From an uncultured Gemmatimonadota bacterium (GTDB lineage: Bacteria > Gemmatimonadota > Gemmatimonadetes > Gemmatimonadales > Gemmatimonadaceae): a DNA stretch of 64,000 nucleotides. A program made the position numbers and the translations under genes. The notes under the pieces are model-generated. The model worked only from the letters and a program-made list of their open reading frames with translations, did not search any database and was not told where the DNA came from. Below, one piece after another: positions 45,337 to 54,162 of this stretch (position 1 is the stretch's first letter; every line of letters begins with the position of its first letter). The stretch is taken from positions 195,167 to 259,166 of the forward strand of contig CADEFN010000007.1 in assembly GCA_902826615.1 (NCBI GenBank). Direction: 5' to 3'.

Positions 45337-47121
45337 TCAGTCTTCGTCCGGGATCGTGAGATCGTCCGGAATGGCGGGCACGTCATCTTCCGAGTGGATC
45401 TTGACCGGCCCTTCGGGGCGCGGCGGCTGATCAGCCGGAATATTGGTGACCGACAGAACGATGCGGCGATGGATCGGATCAACTTCGACCACACGCAGCT
45501 CGAGGTTCATGCCGTCGTAGCAGACCTCGGCCGGCGACTCGATCGCCTTGTCCGACGGCAGGTGCGACAGCGGGACAAACCCTTCGATGTCGTTGCCGAT
45601 GTCGACCACAACACCCTTCTCCATCAGGCGAGCCACCTTGCCGCTCAGCTCGGTGCCGACCGTGTAGGTCTCACCAATACGCAGCCACGGATCCTCGGTC
45701 GCCTGCTTGAGTCCGAGCGAGATGCGCTTGTTGTCGGCATCGATGGAGAGGATGACAACATCGACCGCATCGCCCTTCTTGACCACTTCCGACGGGTGCT
45801 GCACGCGCTTGGTCCAGCTCATGTCGGAGATGTGGATCAGGCCGTCGATCCCCGGCTCGATTTCGACAAACGCGCCGAAGGAGGTCAGGTTGCGGACCTT
45901 GCCGTTGAGACGGGCGCCCACCGGGTACTTGAGCGGCAACACCATCCACGGATCCTGCTCGGTCTGCTTCATACCGAGCGAGATCTTCTCCTCGTTCGGA
46001 TCCACCTTGAGCACCACAGCCTCGATGCTCTCGCCGATCGACACGATCTTGGAGGGATGGCGGACGTTGCGCGTCCAGCTCATTTCGCTGATGTGCACCA
46101 GCCCTTCGATGCCGGGCTCGAGCTCGATGAAGGCGCCGTAGTTGGTGATCGAGACCACCTTGCCGGCCACACGCGTGCCAACCGGGTACTTCTCGATGAC
46201 GTCCTTCCACGGATACGGCTGCAGCTGCTTGAGGCCCAGCGAGATACGCTCGCGGTCCCAATCGATGTCGAGAACCTTGACCTCCATCTCCATGCCGATC
46301 TGCACCATCTCGGTGGGGTGCTGGATGCGGCCCCAGGACATGTCGGTGATGTGGAGCAGGCCATCGACGCCACCGAGGTCGATGAACGCCCCGAAGTCGG
46401 TGATGTTCTTGACGACGCCTTTCCGCACCTGGTCCTTCTGCAACTCCTTCATCAACTTCTCGCGCTTGCCGGCGCGCTCGGCTTCGAGCAGCACACGACG
46501 CGAGACCACGATGTTGCGGCGACGCTTGTTGAGCTTGATGATCTTGAACTCGTACTTCTGGCCAAGGAGTTCGTCGATGTTCGGCACGCGACGCAGGGCG
46601 ATCTGCGAGCCGGGGAGGAAAGCGTCGACACCCATGAGGTCGACCACCACACCACCCTTGATCTTCTTGACGAGTGTGCCGGTGACCGGCTGATCGGTTT
46701 CGTATGCGATGCGGATCTTCTCCCACACGCGCATGAAATCGGCCTTCTTCTTGGACAGGACGACGGAGCCTTCCTGGTCCTCGAGGTGCTCGAGAAGCAC
46801 ATCGATCTTGTCGCCGACCTTGAGCTCGGGCAGGTCCTTGAACTCTTCCAGCGGAATGGTGCCTTCGGACTTGAAGCCGATATCGAGCACCACGAGGTTC
46901 TCGCGGATTTCGAGCACAGTGGACGAGACGATTTCACCTTCGTCGATCGAGGCGAGGGTCCCGTTGTACATCTCGAGCATGCGGTCGTACTCAACCGACG
47001 AGTATTCGTCTTCGTCGTAGAGTTCGGGGCGACGGTTGGCGAGCGGGCGAAGTTCGCCCTTCTGCGCCTTGCGCTTCTCCGCCGTGGTCATGCCGGCAGG
47101 GGTGGATACGTCAGTCATCAA
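45337..47121 (-). CDS. rpsA: 30S ribosomal protein S1
   Basis: 594 aa with six S1 RNA-binding repeats. Clear copies include GVVKNITDFGAFIDLGGVDG, KVVSITNYGAFIELEPGIEG and KVRNLTSFGAFVEIEPGIDG, each followed by LHISDMSW- or VHISEMSW-type sequence. The final repeat has VVDIGNDIEGFVPLSHL. An acidic N-terminal 50 residues and an acidic end (HSEDDVPAIPDDLTIPDED) flank them. It docks on S2 and helps load mRNA. Either of two adjacent ATGs may start it. cmk lies 211 nt upstream, a common cmk-rpsA order. Confidence 0.97.
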   Translation of the reverse strand: MMTDVSTPAGMTTAEKRKAQKGELRPLANRRPELYDEDEYSSVEYDRMLEMYNGTLASIDEGEIVSSTVLEIRENLVVLDIGFKSEGTIPLEEFKDLPELKVGDKIDVLLEHLEDQEGSVVLSKKKADFMRVWEKIRIAYETDQPVTGTLVKKIKGGVVVDLMGVDAFLPGSQIALRRVPNIDELLGQKYEFKIIKLNKRRRNIVVSRRVLLEAERAGKREKLMKELQKDQVRKGVVKNITDFGAFIDLGGVDGLLHITDMSWGRIQHPTEMVQIGMEMEVKVLDIDWDRERISLGLKQLQPYPWKDVIEKYPVGTRVAGKVVSITNYGAFIELEPGIEGLVHISEMSWTRNVRHPSKIVSIGESIEAVVLKVDPNEEKISLGMKQTEQDPWMVLPLKYPVGARLNGKVRNLTSFGAFVEIEPGIDGLIHISDMSWTKRVQHPSEVVKKGDAVDVVILSIDADNKRISLGLKQATEDPWLRIGETYTVGTELSGKVARLMEKGVVVDIGNDIEGFVPLSHLPSDKAIESPAEVCYDGMNLELRVVEVDPIHRRIVLSVTNIPADQPPRPEGPVKIHSEDDVPAIPDDLTIPDED

Positions 47122-47181
47122 TCTCCGTTTCCGCGTGCAGTTCAGCCCGCGCGGCCGGGGTTCGGGTGAAAGGTCGTTTTG

Positions 47182-47187
47182 AAGCTA
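47182..47187 (-). promoter_or_regulatory. TAGCTT -10 candidate upstream of rpsA
   Basis: GGCTAGCTTC on the minus strand, 60 nt before the rpsA start, matches the CTAGCTT of the mreB and rplM candidates. No good TTG-type -35 is seen 17-18 nt upstream. Confidence 0.35.
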
Positions 47188-47294
47188 GCCGGGAAATGTA
47201 CTTGGGCGGGGGCGAGGAGGGCAACGAGGGATCGGTCGGGACGCGACAGGCTATTCCCCTGCACCTGGTCCCTGTCGTTCCTGCTCCCGCCCGT

Positions 47295-47314
47295 GCAGGA
47301 GTGCCCCCTCCTGC
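47295..47314 (-). terminator. hairpin after cmk
   Basis: GCAGGAG pairs with CTCCTGC (7 bp) around TGCCCC, 18 nt after the cmk stop on the minus strand. No U-tract follows. The rest of 47122-47332 is GC-rich and carries only the rpsA promoter candidate. Confidence 0.4.
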
Positions 47315-47332
47315 CCCCGGTCGCCGGTGACC

Positions 47333-48040
47333 CTACTCCCCCGCGGCGGAGGCCCGGGCCAGGGCCACAATCCGGCCCACCTGCTCCTCCTGCGTCAGGG
47401 CCGAGGTGTCGATGAGAATCGCGTCCCTGGCCTGAACGGTCTGCGTGGCGTCGGCGGCGTCCCGCCGGACCAGGAGCTCCGTTTCGGCTGCGATTTCGGC
47501 GTCGGTAGGCCGCCGTTGCACCCGCTGAAGCAGCCTCCGGCGCGCCCGCTCCCATGGGTCGGCGATCAGGAAAATCTTGAGCTCGGCGTCCGGAAAGACC
47601 GCGGTCCCCATGTCTCTGCCGTCAACAACGACGTCAAAGCGGGTGGCCACCTCGCGGACCCGGGAGTTCACCCACGACCGTACCACCTGCATCTGGGCCA
47701 CCACTGCCACGTGCGACGTCACCTCGGGGGAGCGCAACTCCTCGCTGGCCTCATGACCATCGATCCACACATCGAACGATGTGCCCTCGTTGGGCGCCAG
47801 CGTCACGCGTTGCGCACAGTCGAGCACCGTCGAGGGGTCCCAATTGGCGGGGGGCCCCGCCCACCGCAATGCGGCCGCGGTCACCGCCCGATACAGCGCC
47901 CCGGAGTCGACATGACGATACCCCAGATCCTGGGCCACCCACTGGGCCGTGCTCGACTTTCCCGACGCTGCGGGGCCATCGATTGCCACCACCCGGTGAC
48001 CGTTGCGCCAGGTCCTATCGAGTGACGCGAGCGAGGTCAT
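47333..48040 (-). CDS. cmk: cytidylate kinase
   Basis: Phosphorylates CMP/dCMP with ATP. The ATG at 48040 gives 235 aa, starting just before the P-loop VVAIDGPAASGKSST, as expected. Further motifs are YRHVDSGALYRAVT and DVVVDGRDMGTAVFPDAE, plus RRLLQRVQRRPTDAEIAAE in the lid region. It overlaps the end of aroA by 26 nt. Upstream in-frame sequence is aroA in another frame. Confidence 0.95.
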   Translation of the reverse strand: MTSLASLDRTWRNGHRVVAIDGPAASGKSSTAQWVAQDLGYRHVDSGALYRAVTAAALRWAGPPANWDPSTVLDCAQRVTLAPNEGTSFDVWIDGHEASEELRSPEVTSHVAVVAQMQVVRSWVNSRVREVATRFDVVVDGRDMGTAVFPDAELKIFLIADPWERARRRLLQRVQRRPTDAEIAAETELLVRRDAADATQTVQARDAILIDTSALTQEEQVGRIVALARASAAGE

Positions 48041-49289
48041 GCCAGAACGAGGGATAGGAAACGTCAACCGCCTCCGGTTGATCCACTTCGAAGCGTAATC
48101 CGGTAATGGCCCCAAGCACACCAAAGGCCATGGCAATGCGATGGTCTCCATGGGTAGCAACCGGAGCATCGCGCAAATCGGCCGGCCCCGAGATGACCAT
48201 CCCGTCTTCGAGCTCCTCTGCACGCACCCCGGCAAGCCGGAGATTCGACACCATGACCGATATGCGGTCGCTCTCCTTGCTACGGAGCTCCATGGCGCCG
48301 CGGATCACGGTGTCGCCCTCGGCGATGGCCCCAAGTGCGGCAAGCATTGGCAGTTCGTCGATGAGGCTCGGAATCTCCTGTTCGTCCACGGTGGTCGCGC
48401 GGAGCGCCCCGGCATGCACCACGACGTCGCCAACCGGCTCTCCTCCGGCCTGCGACTCGTTATGCACATCGAACACCACGCCCATTCGCTCCAGGGCGCG
48501 GAGAAAGCCGACGCGATGCGGATTGAGGAGCACCTGGGTGAGCGTCAGCGATCCCGAGGCCGCCCCGGCAGCGAGGGCCGCAAAAAAAGCCGCCGATGAG
48601 GGATCGCCGGGCACATCCCACTCAGCAGGAGGGAGTGCGGCCGAGGGCTCGAGGACAATCCAGTCACCGGCATGGGAGAGCGGCGCACCTAACGACTGGA
48701 GCATTCGTTCGGTGTGATCGCGTGAGGGCTGCGGTTCGCGCACCCGCACCGTCACCCCTCCGCACAACCCCGCCAGCAAAATGGCGCTCTTGACCTGCGC
48801 ACTGGCTACCGGTGACTCCCACGAGACCTCATGCAGCGCTCCGCCCGTGACCTGCATGGGGAGTGTGCCCTCGTTCTCCATCCACGCAATGCCGGCGCCC
48901 ATCCGTGCGAGCGGATCGGAGATCCGTCGCATGGGCCGACGCCGAAGTGAGGCGTCCCCATCGAGGGTTGCAATGGTGCGCTGTGCGGCCGCCACGCCGG
49001 ACATGAGCCGTGCGGTAGTGCCGGAGTTCTCGCACGCCATGGGTGTCTCGGGATGGGCGTGCGCGTGAAGGCCTCCGCCGGCAATCGCCATGTCGGCCCC
49101 CAGCGCGGGAACCGACCAGCCGAGGGCGCGCAGCGCTCCGGCAGTTGCCCGCACGTCGGCCGACTCCAGGATTCCCCGGACGCGCGACGTCCCGGTGCCT
49201 AACGCCGCGAAGATCAGGGCACGGTGCGAGAGGGACTTGTCTCCCGGCACCTGCAGCGATCCGCTGACCCGTGCCACGCGCCGGTGCAC
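48015..49289 (-). CDS. aroA: 3-phosphoshikimate 1-carboxyvinyltransferase (EPSP synthase)
   Basis: Sixth shikimate-pathway enzyme, joining PEP and shikimate-3-P. The GTG at 49289 gives 424 aa and begins 2 nt after the dapD stop; a GTG at 49277 is the alternative. Motifs: VPGDKSLSHRALIFAALGTG at the N-terminus, ENSGTTARLMSGV (the LFLGNAGTA-region equivalent), DGDASLRRRPMRRISDPLARMG split over residues 115-136, and RSKESDRISVMVSNLR. The motif has NSGTT instead of NAGTA, as in class II-like enzymes. It is part of the dap-aroA-cmk-rpsA string. The true start remains uncertain by a few codons. Confidence 0.94.
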   Translation of the reverse strand: MHRRVARVSGSLQVPGDKSLSHRALIFAALGTGTSRVRGILESADVRATAGALRALGWSVPALGADMAIAGGGLHAHAHPETPMACENSGTTARLMSGVAAAQRTIATLDGDASLRRRPMRRISDPLARMGAGIAWMENEGTLPMQVTGGALHEVSWESPVASAQVKSAILLAGLCGGVTVRVREPQPSRDHTERMLQSLGAPLSHAGDWIVLEPSAALPPAEWDVPGDPSSAAFFAALAAGAASGSLTLTQVLLNPHRVGFLRALERMGVVFDVHNESQAGGEPVGDVVVHAGALRATTVDEQEIPSLIDELPMLAALGAIAEGDTVIRGAMELRSKESDRISVMVSNLRLAGVRAEELEDGMVISGPADLRDAPVATHGDHRIAMAFGVLGAITGLRFEVDQPEAVDVSYPSFWHDLARVTR

Positions 49290-49291
49290 CG

Positions 49292-50146
49292 CTACCGCAG
49301 CCAGCTTTCGAGGGCGGTGGCCGTATCGGTCTTGTCGTCTCGGTATTTCACGATGACGGGCGTCTGAATCGCGATGCCTTGCGAGTGGCCCCACCCTTCC
49401 CTGACCTGCCGTGATCCGGGGACCACCACCGCGCCCGCCGGAATTTCCAGGGGTGCAGTGGCCGATCCGCGATAGACCGTTTCGCGCACGAGGTCAAACA
49501 CCGGCGTGCCGCGCGTCAGTACGACTCCGGCTCCAAGCACCGCCTTTTGCCTGACGACCGTGCCTTCGTACACGCCGCAGTTGCCCCCCACCACGACATC
49601 GTCTTCGATGACCACCGGCGCGGCGTTGATCGGCTCCAGCACGCCACCAATTTGCGCGGCGGCGCTGAGATGCACACGCGCCCCGATCTGTGCGCACGAG
49701 CCCACCAGCGCATGTGAATCGATCATGGTACCGGCGCCGACCCAGGCCCCAACGTTCACGAACATGGGCGGCATGCACACCACGCCAGGCGCCAGGTATG
49801 CGCCCTTGCGCACCGAGGAGCCACCGGGAACGATGCGCACGGCATCCCCCGTCGTGAAGCGACGCACGGGGATGGTGTGTTTGTCAAAGAAGGGGAACAA
49901 CTCCTCTTCACCCATGCGCACGATGCGACCGACGCGGAAACCCAGCAGGATGCCCTGCTTCACCCACGGCACGGCACGCCAGGCCCCGGTGTGGTCCTGC
50001 TCCGCGGCTCGCACCTCGCCGTACTCGAGCGCGTCGAGGAGCTGGGCGACGACAATCTCGGCGTCAGGCGGGAGTGGCACCCCGGGCGGGTAGGCTGCCA
50101 GCTCCGCGATGTGGCCTGCGAGCGCAGCGGTGCTGTCGCCACTCAT
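49292..50146 (-). CDS. dapD: tetrahydrodipicolinate N-succinyltransferase
   Basis: Commits tetrahydrodipicolinate to the succinylase branch of DAP/lysine synthesis, using succinyl-CoA. It is 284 aa. After a helical N-terminal domain comes a left-handed parallel beta-helix of hexapeptide repeats: VPGGSSVRKGAYLAPGVVCM, then MFVNVGAWVGAGTMIDSHALVGSC and later EDDVVVGGNCGVYEGTVV, shown here in parts under 25. The lysine route therefore needs a desuccinylase, matching the dapE-like gene upstream. It overlaps dapA by 4 nt. Confidence 0.96.
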   Translation of the reverse strand: MSGDSTAALAGHIAELAAYPPGVPLPPDAEIVVAQLLDALEYGEVRAAEQDHTGAWRAVPWVKQGILLGFRVGRIVRMGEEELFPFFDKHTIPVRRFTTGDAVRIVPGGSSVRKGAYLAPGVVCMPPMFVNVGAWVGAGTMIDSHALVGSCAQIGARVHLSAAAQIGGVLEPINAAPVVIEDDVVVGGNCGVYEGTVVRQKAVLGAGVVLTRGTPVFDLVRETVYRGSATAPLEIPAGAVVVPGSRQVREGWGHSQGIAIQTPVIVKYRDDKTDTATALESWLR

Positions 50147-51027
50147 GCCAGCGCCCCGGCCGTCTGCAGCGCAGACCGCACGAGTGGCTCGTAAGGCGCC
50201 GCCAGTGGCACGAGGGGTGAACGCACCACATTCTCCATCCGTCCAAGCATGGAAAGCGCCGCCTTCACCGGAATGGGGTTCGACTCGGCGAAGGCCGCGT
50301 TCATCCAGGGCTGCAGGCGCCGGTGAATGGCCCGCGCGGCCCCGTAGTCACCCGCCGCACAGGCATCGGCGAGTTCGGCCATGGCCCGGGGCGTGGCATT
50401 ACTCGTCACCGAAATCACCCCGTCCGCGCCTAACGCCATCATCGGGAGTGTCAGGGCATCGTCGCCCGAGAGCACCGCGAAGTTGGGCGGGCGTTCACGC
50501 AGGATTTCACCGACCTGCACCAGGTTTCCCGATGCTTCCTTGATGGCCACGATGCCGGGCACGGCGGCCAGCGCCAGCGTCGTCCGCGCCTCCATGTTGG
50601 AGCCCGTGCGTCCTGGCACATTGTACAGCACGATCGGGAAATCGACCGCCGCCGCCACCGCGCGAAAGTGCGCCTCGATGCCCCGCTGCGGCGGTTTGTT
50701 GTACATCGGGGAGACGTGCAGGGCGTGCGTCGCGCCACGCGCCTTGGCGATCCTGGTGAGGGCGATGGCTCGCGCGGTGTCGTTGGACCCGGCACCGGCG
50801 ACCACCGGAACCCGCCCCGCCACTTGCTCCACCGTGATCGCCACCACGCGCTCGTGTTCGTCTGGTGTGAGCGTGGCGGCCTCACCGGTGGAACCGCAGG
50901 GCACCACGAAGTGCACCCCTTCGCGCAGTTGCCATTCGACAAAGGTCCGCAGCCGGACCTCGTCCACGGCTCCGTCGGCGGTAAAGGGCGTCGCCAGCGC
51001 CGTTCCGCATCCCCGCAACGCCAGCAT
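50143..51027 (-). CDS. dapA: 4-hydroxy-tetrahydrodipicolinate synthase
   Basis: Condenses pyruvate with aspartate semialdehyde. ATG 51027 gives 294 aa, typical, starting 2 nt after the dapB stop. It is a TIM barrel of the NAL family. Motifs: GCGTALATPF, VPCGSTGEAATLTPDEH, YNVPGRTGSNM with the catalytic Tyr, and the Schiff-base Lys in GIVAIKEASGN. Feedback control by lysine in this family varies and cannot be judged. Confidence 0.96.
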   Translation of the reverse strand: MLALRGCGTALATPFTADGAVDEVRLRTFVEWQLREGVHFVVPCGSTGEAATLTPDEHERVVAITVEQVAGRVPVVAGAGSNDTARAIALTRIAKARGATHALHVSPMYNKPPQRGIEAHFRAVAAAVDFPIVLYNVPGRTGSNMEARTTLALAAVPGIVAIKEASGNLVQVGEILRERPPNFAVLSGDDALTLPMMALGADGVISVTSNATPRAMAELADACAAGDYGAARAIHRRLQPWMNAAFAESNPIPVKAALSMLGRMENVVRSPLVPLAAPYEPLVRSALQTAGALA

Positions 51028-51029
51028 GG

Positions 51030-51728
51030 TCACCGTTCCCGGCCCTCCTGCAAGAGATCCCGCATGGTGAACACTCCCCTTAGGTTTGCCAGCCACACCG
51101 CGGCACGCAACGCACCGTCCGCAAAGACCCGGCGGTCGCGCGCTTCGTGCGACAACACAATCTGCTCGAAGGGACCGTCGAACAGGAGGGCATGTGTCCC
51201 GGGAACAGACCCCACCCGCACACTCGACACCGGTACCTCGCGGCCGAGCCCCTTTTTGGTGACGTCGCGTAGTGCCGCGGCCGTGCCGGAAGGCGCGTCA
51301 AGCTTCGCGCTGTGGTGCGTCTCGACGATGGCTCCCTCGTACTGCGGATGCGAGGCAAAGACGATTCCCGCGCGCTCGGCCAGATCGAGAAAGAGGGCGA
51401 CCCCCAGCGAGAAGTTCGGTGCCACCAGCAATGCGCCGCCGCTCTCGCGAACACGTGCCTCGACCGCGCCTCGCTGTTCGTACCAGCCGGTGGTGCCGCA
51501 CACCACCGGAATGCCGGCGTCAACACAGGCGTTCAGGTTGCCGACCGCCGCATGCGGCTGCGTAAACTCGATGGCCACGTCCGCACGGCCGGCCCACTTT
51601 GCGATGCCCTCGCCCCGCGCATTGTCATGTTCACCGAGCATCCCCACCACGTCGATGGAGCGCTCGCCAGCCAGGTCTCTAATGGCCCGACCCATCCGTC
51701 CATCGCCAATCAGGAGGAGTCGGGTCAC
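51030..51728 (-). CDS. dapB: 4-hydroxy-tetrahydrodipicolinate reductase
   Basis: NAD(P)H-dependent reductase following DapA. It is 232 aa, shorter than the 270 aa of E. coli. The N-terminal nucleotide site is RLLLIGDGRMGRAI, with GxGxMG altered to GDGRMG. The conserved catalytic stretch is EGAIVETHHSAKLDAPSGTA (residues about 130-149). VAPNFSLGVALF and the CGTTGW segment are also typical. It overlaps lysC by 4 nt. Confidence 0.95.
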   Translation of the reverse strand: MTRLLLIGDGRMGRAIRDLAGERSIDVVGMLGEHDNARGEGIAKWAGRADVAIEFTQPHAAVGNLNACVDAGIPVVCGTTGWYEQRGAVEARVRESGGALLVAPNFSLGVALFLDLAERAGIVFASHPQYEGAIVETHHSAKLDAPSGTAAALRDVTKKGLGREVPVSSVRVGSVPGTHALLFDGPFEQIVLSHEARDRRVFADGALRAAVWLANLRGVFTMRDLLQEGRER

Positions 51729-53083
51729 GAGATGCCGTTGGGAAAGAACTCGTCATGCAGCCGGGACATGGCGGGGTTCACCTGATCGGCATCGACAATC
51801 AGCGTGAGGTTGATCCCGCTCGCGGAGAGCGAGAGCATGTGCACGCGGATGTCGCGGACTGCGCCAAGGGCACGGCTCATGGCGGCACTGGACTCCCCCA
51901 TCCCGGCGCCGACAATGGCCACGATGCCGCGATTCCGTTCCACCGAGACATCACCTAACTGCGACAAGTCCACCACCAGCGAGTCGAGATGGGTGGCGTC
52001 ATCGATGGTGACACTCACCGAGATCTCCGACGTGGCCACGACGTCGACACTGGTGCGGTGACGGCCGAAGACCTCGAAGATGGTGGAGAGAAAGCCGTGC
52101 TGCAGGAGCATCCGCGGACTCTTCACCTTGATGATGGTGACGCCACCCTTGCCGGCAAACGCACTGACCGGGCGACGCGGAGCATCGAAGGTGATGAGCG
52201 TACCCCGCCCTTCGGGGCGACGGGAGTTGAAGATGTATACCGGGATTCCCAGTCGCACCGCAGGTGCGATCGTACTCGGATGCAGCACCTTGGCGCCGAA
52301 CGACGCCAGTTCACTGGCTTCGTCAAACCGGATGCGCTCGATGAGCCGCGCCCCCGTCACCACACGCGGATCGGCCGTGAGCATGCCATCGACATCGGTC
52401 CAGATCTCGATCGCCTCGGCGCCTAACGCGGCGCCAAACAGCGAGGCGCTGTAGTCCGAACCGCCACGACCCAGTGTTGTCACGATGCCATGGTCCGTCG
52501 CACCAACGTACCCGCCCACCACCGGAACCCGTCCCTGCGCAATGAGCGGCCGCACGATACGCTGCGACGCCTCGGCAATCCGGTCGGGCCGTGGCTCGGC
52601 GCGCTCGAACTGGTCGGAGGTAATCATCACCGACGTGGCATCGACGTGTTCGGCAGGCACCCCGCGCTCGCGGAAGGCCGCCACCACCAGCACCGACGAA
52701 AGCATTTCCCCTTTTGAGGCAATGGCGTCGCGGGCGCGCGGTGTGGCGTGACCAAGCGTGGAGAGCGCCTCCGACAGGTGCGCCAGCTCGTCGAAGGTGA
52801 CGCTCAGTTCGGCCTGCACCTCATCGAGCACGACGCCCGGCTTGAGGAGTGCGGCCGCCGTCTCGAGATGCCGGTCGCGCAGGGCTTCCACCCCGCGGAT
52901 GGCGCTGATGAGCTGCCCTTCGGACGCTTGCTGCGCGATGGCGATGAGCGCGTTGGTCGCTCCGGCGAGCGCCGAAACCACCACCATCGGCTGCCGGTCC
53001 ATGCGGTCGCGCACAATCGACGCGGCTCGGTCGATGGCCTCCGCGTCTCCAACCGACGTGCCGCCGAACTTGATGACAATCAT
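51725..53083 (-). CDS. lysC: aspartate kinase, monofunctional
   Basis: First step of the aspartate family. ATG 53083 gives 452 aa, beginning MIVIKFGGTSVGDAEAI; the much longer upstream frame runs through asd. The kinase domain has VVSALAGATNALI, VVGGYVGATDHGIVTTLGRG and EIWTDVDGMLTADPR. Two ACT domains follow (VTIIKVKSPRMLLQHGFLST, then a region with IVAIVGAGMGESS), so allosteric control by lysine or threonine is likely. It overlaps asd and dapB by 4 nt each. Confidence 0.95.
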   Translation of the reverse strand: MIVIKFGGTSVGDAEAIDRAASIVRDRMDRQPMVVVSALAGATNALIAIAQQASEGQLISAIRGVEALRDRHLETAAALLKPGVVLDEVQAELSVTFDELAHLSEALSTLGHATPRARDAIASKGEMLSSVLVVAAFRERGVPAEHVDATSVMITSDQFERAEPRPDRIAEASQRIVRPLIAQGRVPVVGGYVGATDHGIVTTLGRGGSDYSASLFGAALGAEAIEIWTDVDGMLTADPRVVTGARLIERIRFDEASELASFGAKVLHPSTIAPAVRLGIPVYIFNSRRPEGRGTLITFDAPRRPVSAFAGKGGVTIIKVKSPRMLLQHGFLSTIFEVFGRHRTSVDVVATSEISVSVTIDDATHLDSLVVDLSQLGDVSVERNRGIVAIVGAGMGESSAAMSRALGAVRDIRVHMLSLSASGINLTLIVDADQVNPAMSRLHDEFFPNGIS

Positions 53084-54162
53084 GCTTGGCCGATCACCCC
53101 ACGGGAGACCAGGACTTCCGCGTTGAGAATCGAGCCACCCGCGGCCCCGCGAATAGTGTTGTGCCCGAGGGCCACAAGTTTGACATCGAGAATGGGGTCG
53201 GGGCGTACCCGCCCGACCGTCACCGTCATGCCGTTCCCCGCACGCACGTCGCGCCGTGTTTGCGGGCGATCGACCGCATCGGTGACCACCAGCGCACGGT
53301 CGGGGGAACTGGGCAGACCTAACGACGATGGGTCCCCGCGCCACGAACGCAGCACCTCCAGGGCCTCGTCGGCCGTGACGCGGCGGTCGCAGGCCACCGA
53401 CAGACAGGTGAGATGACCGTTCTCCGTCGCGACGCGATTGGCGTGGGCACTGACCGCAAAGGGCGCCGGCGTGATGGCGTCATTCGTCAGGCGGCCCAGC
53501 ATCTTGTTCATCTCGCGTTCGATCTTCGGCTCTTCGTCGCCGATGTACGGGATCACGTTACCGAGGATGTCGAGCGATGGCACCCCGGGATACCCCGCTC
53601 CGGAAATTGCCTGGAAGGTGGTGACAAAGACACTCTTGAGACCAAAGGCTTCCTGCAGGGGAGCGAGCGCCATGGCCGCCACCGTCGCCGCACAGTTGGC
53701 GTTGGTGACGATGCCACCTTTCCATCCGCGCCGCTGACGCTGGACCTGGAGCAGATCGAGGTGCCCAGCGTTGACCTCCGGGATCACGAGAGGCACGTCG
53801 GCGTCCATGCGGTAGTTCTTCGCATTGCTCAGCACCATGCGTCCGGCTGCCGCAAAGGCCCCTTCGATGGTGCCGGCCACACCCGAATCGAGCGCAGAGA
53901 ACACGATCTCCGCATCAACCTGCTCAGGCACACACTCCACCACCGTCATGGCGGCGATGTCGTCGGGCATCACTCCTTCGATCCATCGGGTGACCGCACC
54001 GTACTTCTGCCCCGCCGAGCGCTCGGAGGCAGCGACGGCCGACACCGTGAACCAGGGGTGACCCTGGAGCTGGCGAATGAAGGTCTGGCCCACGGCGCCG
54101 GTGGCACCGAGCACTGCGACCTTGATACGACGGCCGCCGGGGAGTGTGCTGGAAGTGGTCAT
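53080..54162 (-). CDS. asd: aspartate-semialdehyde dehydrogenase, archaeal/fungal-like type
   Basis: Reduces aspartyl phosphate to the semialdehyde. ATG 54162 overlaps the dapE-like stop (ATGA) and gives 360 aa. The NADP motif is AVLGATGAVGQTFI. The catalytic cysteine is in TNANCAATVAAMAL. NAKNYRMDADVPLVIPEVN, FQAISGAGYPGVPSLDILGN and AHANRVATENGHL resemble the archaeal and fungal Asd group rather than the E. coli form. Upstream frame to 54696 lies in the neighbouring gene and was rejected. Confidence 0.95.
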   Translation of the reverse strand: MTTSSTLPGGRRIKVAVLGATGAVGQTFIRQLQGHPWFTVSAVAASERSAGQKYGAVTRWIEGVMPDDIAAMTVVECVPEQVDAEIVFSALDSGVAGTIEGAFAAAGRMVLSNAKNYRMDADVPLVIPEVNAGHLDLLQVQRQRRGWKGGIVTNANCAATVAAMALAPLQEAFGLKSVFVTTFQAISGAGYPGVPSLDILGNVIPYIGDEEPKIEREMNKMLGRLTNDAITPAPFAVSAHANRVATENGHLTCLSVACDRRVTADEALEVLRSWRGDPSSLGLPSSPDRALVVTDAVDRPQTRRDVRAGNGMTVTVGRVRPDPILDVKLVALGHNTIRGAAGGSILNAEVLVSRGVIGQA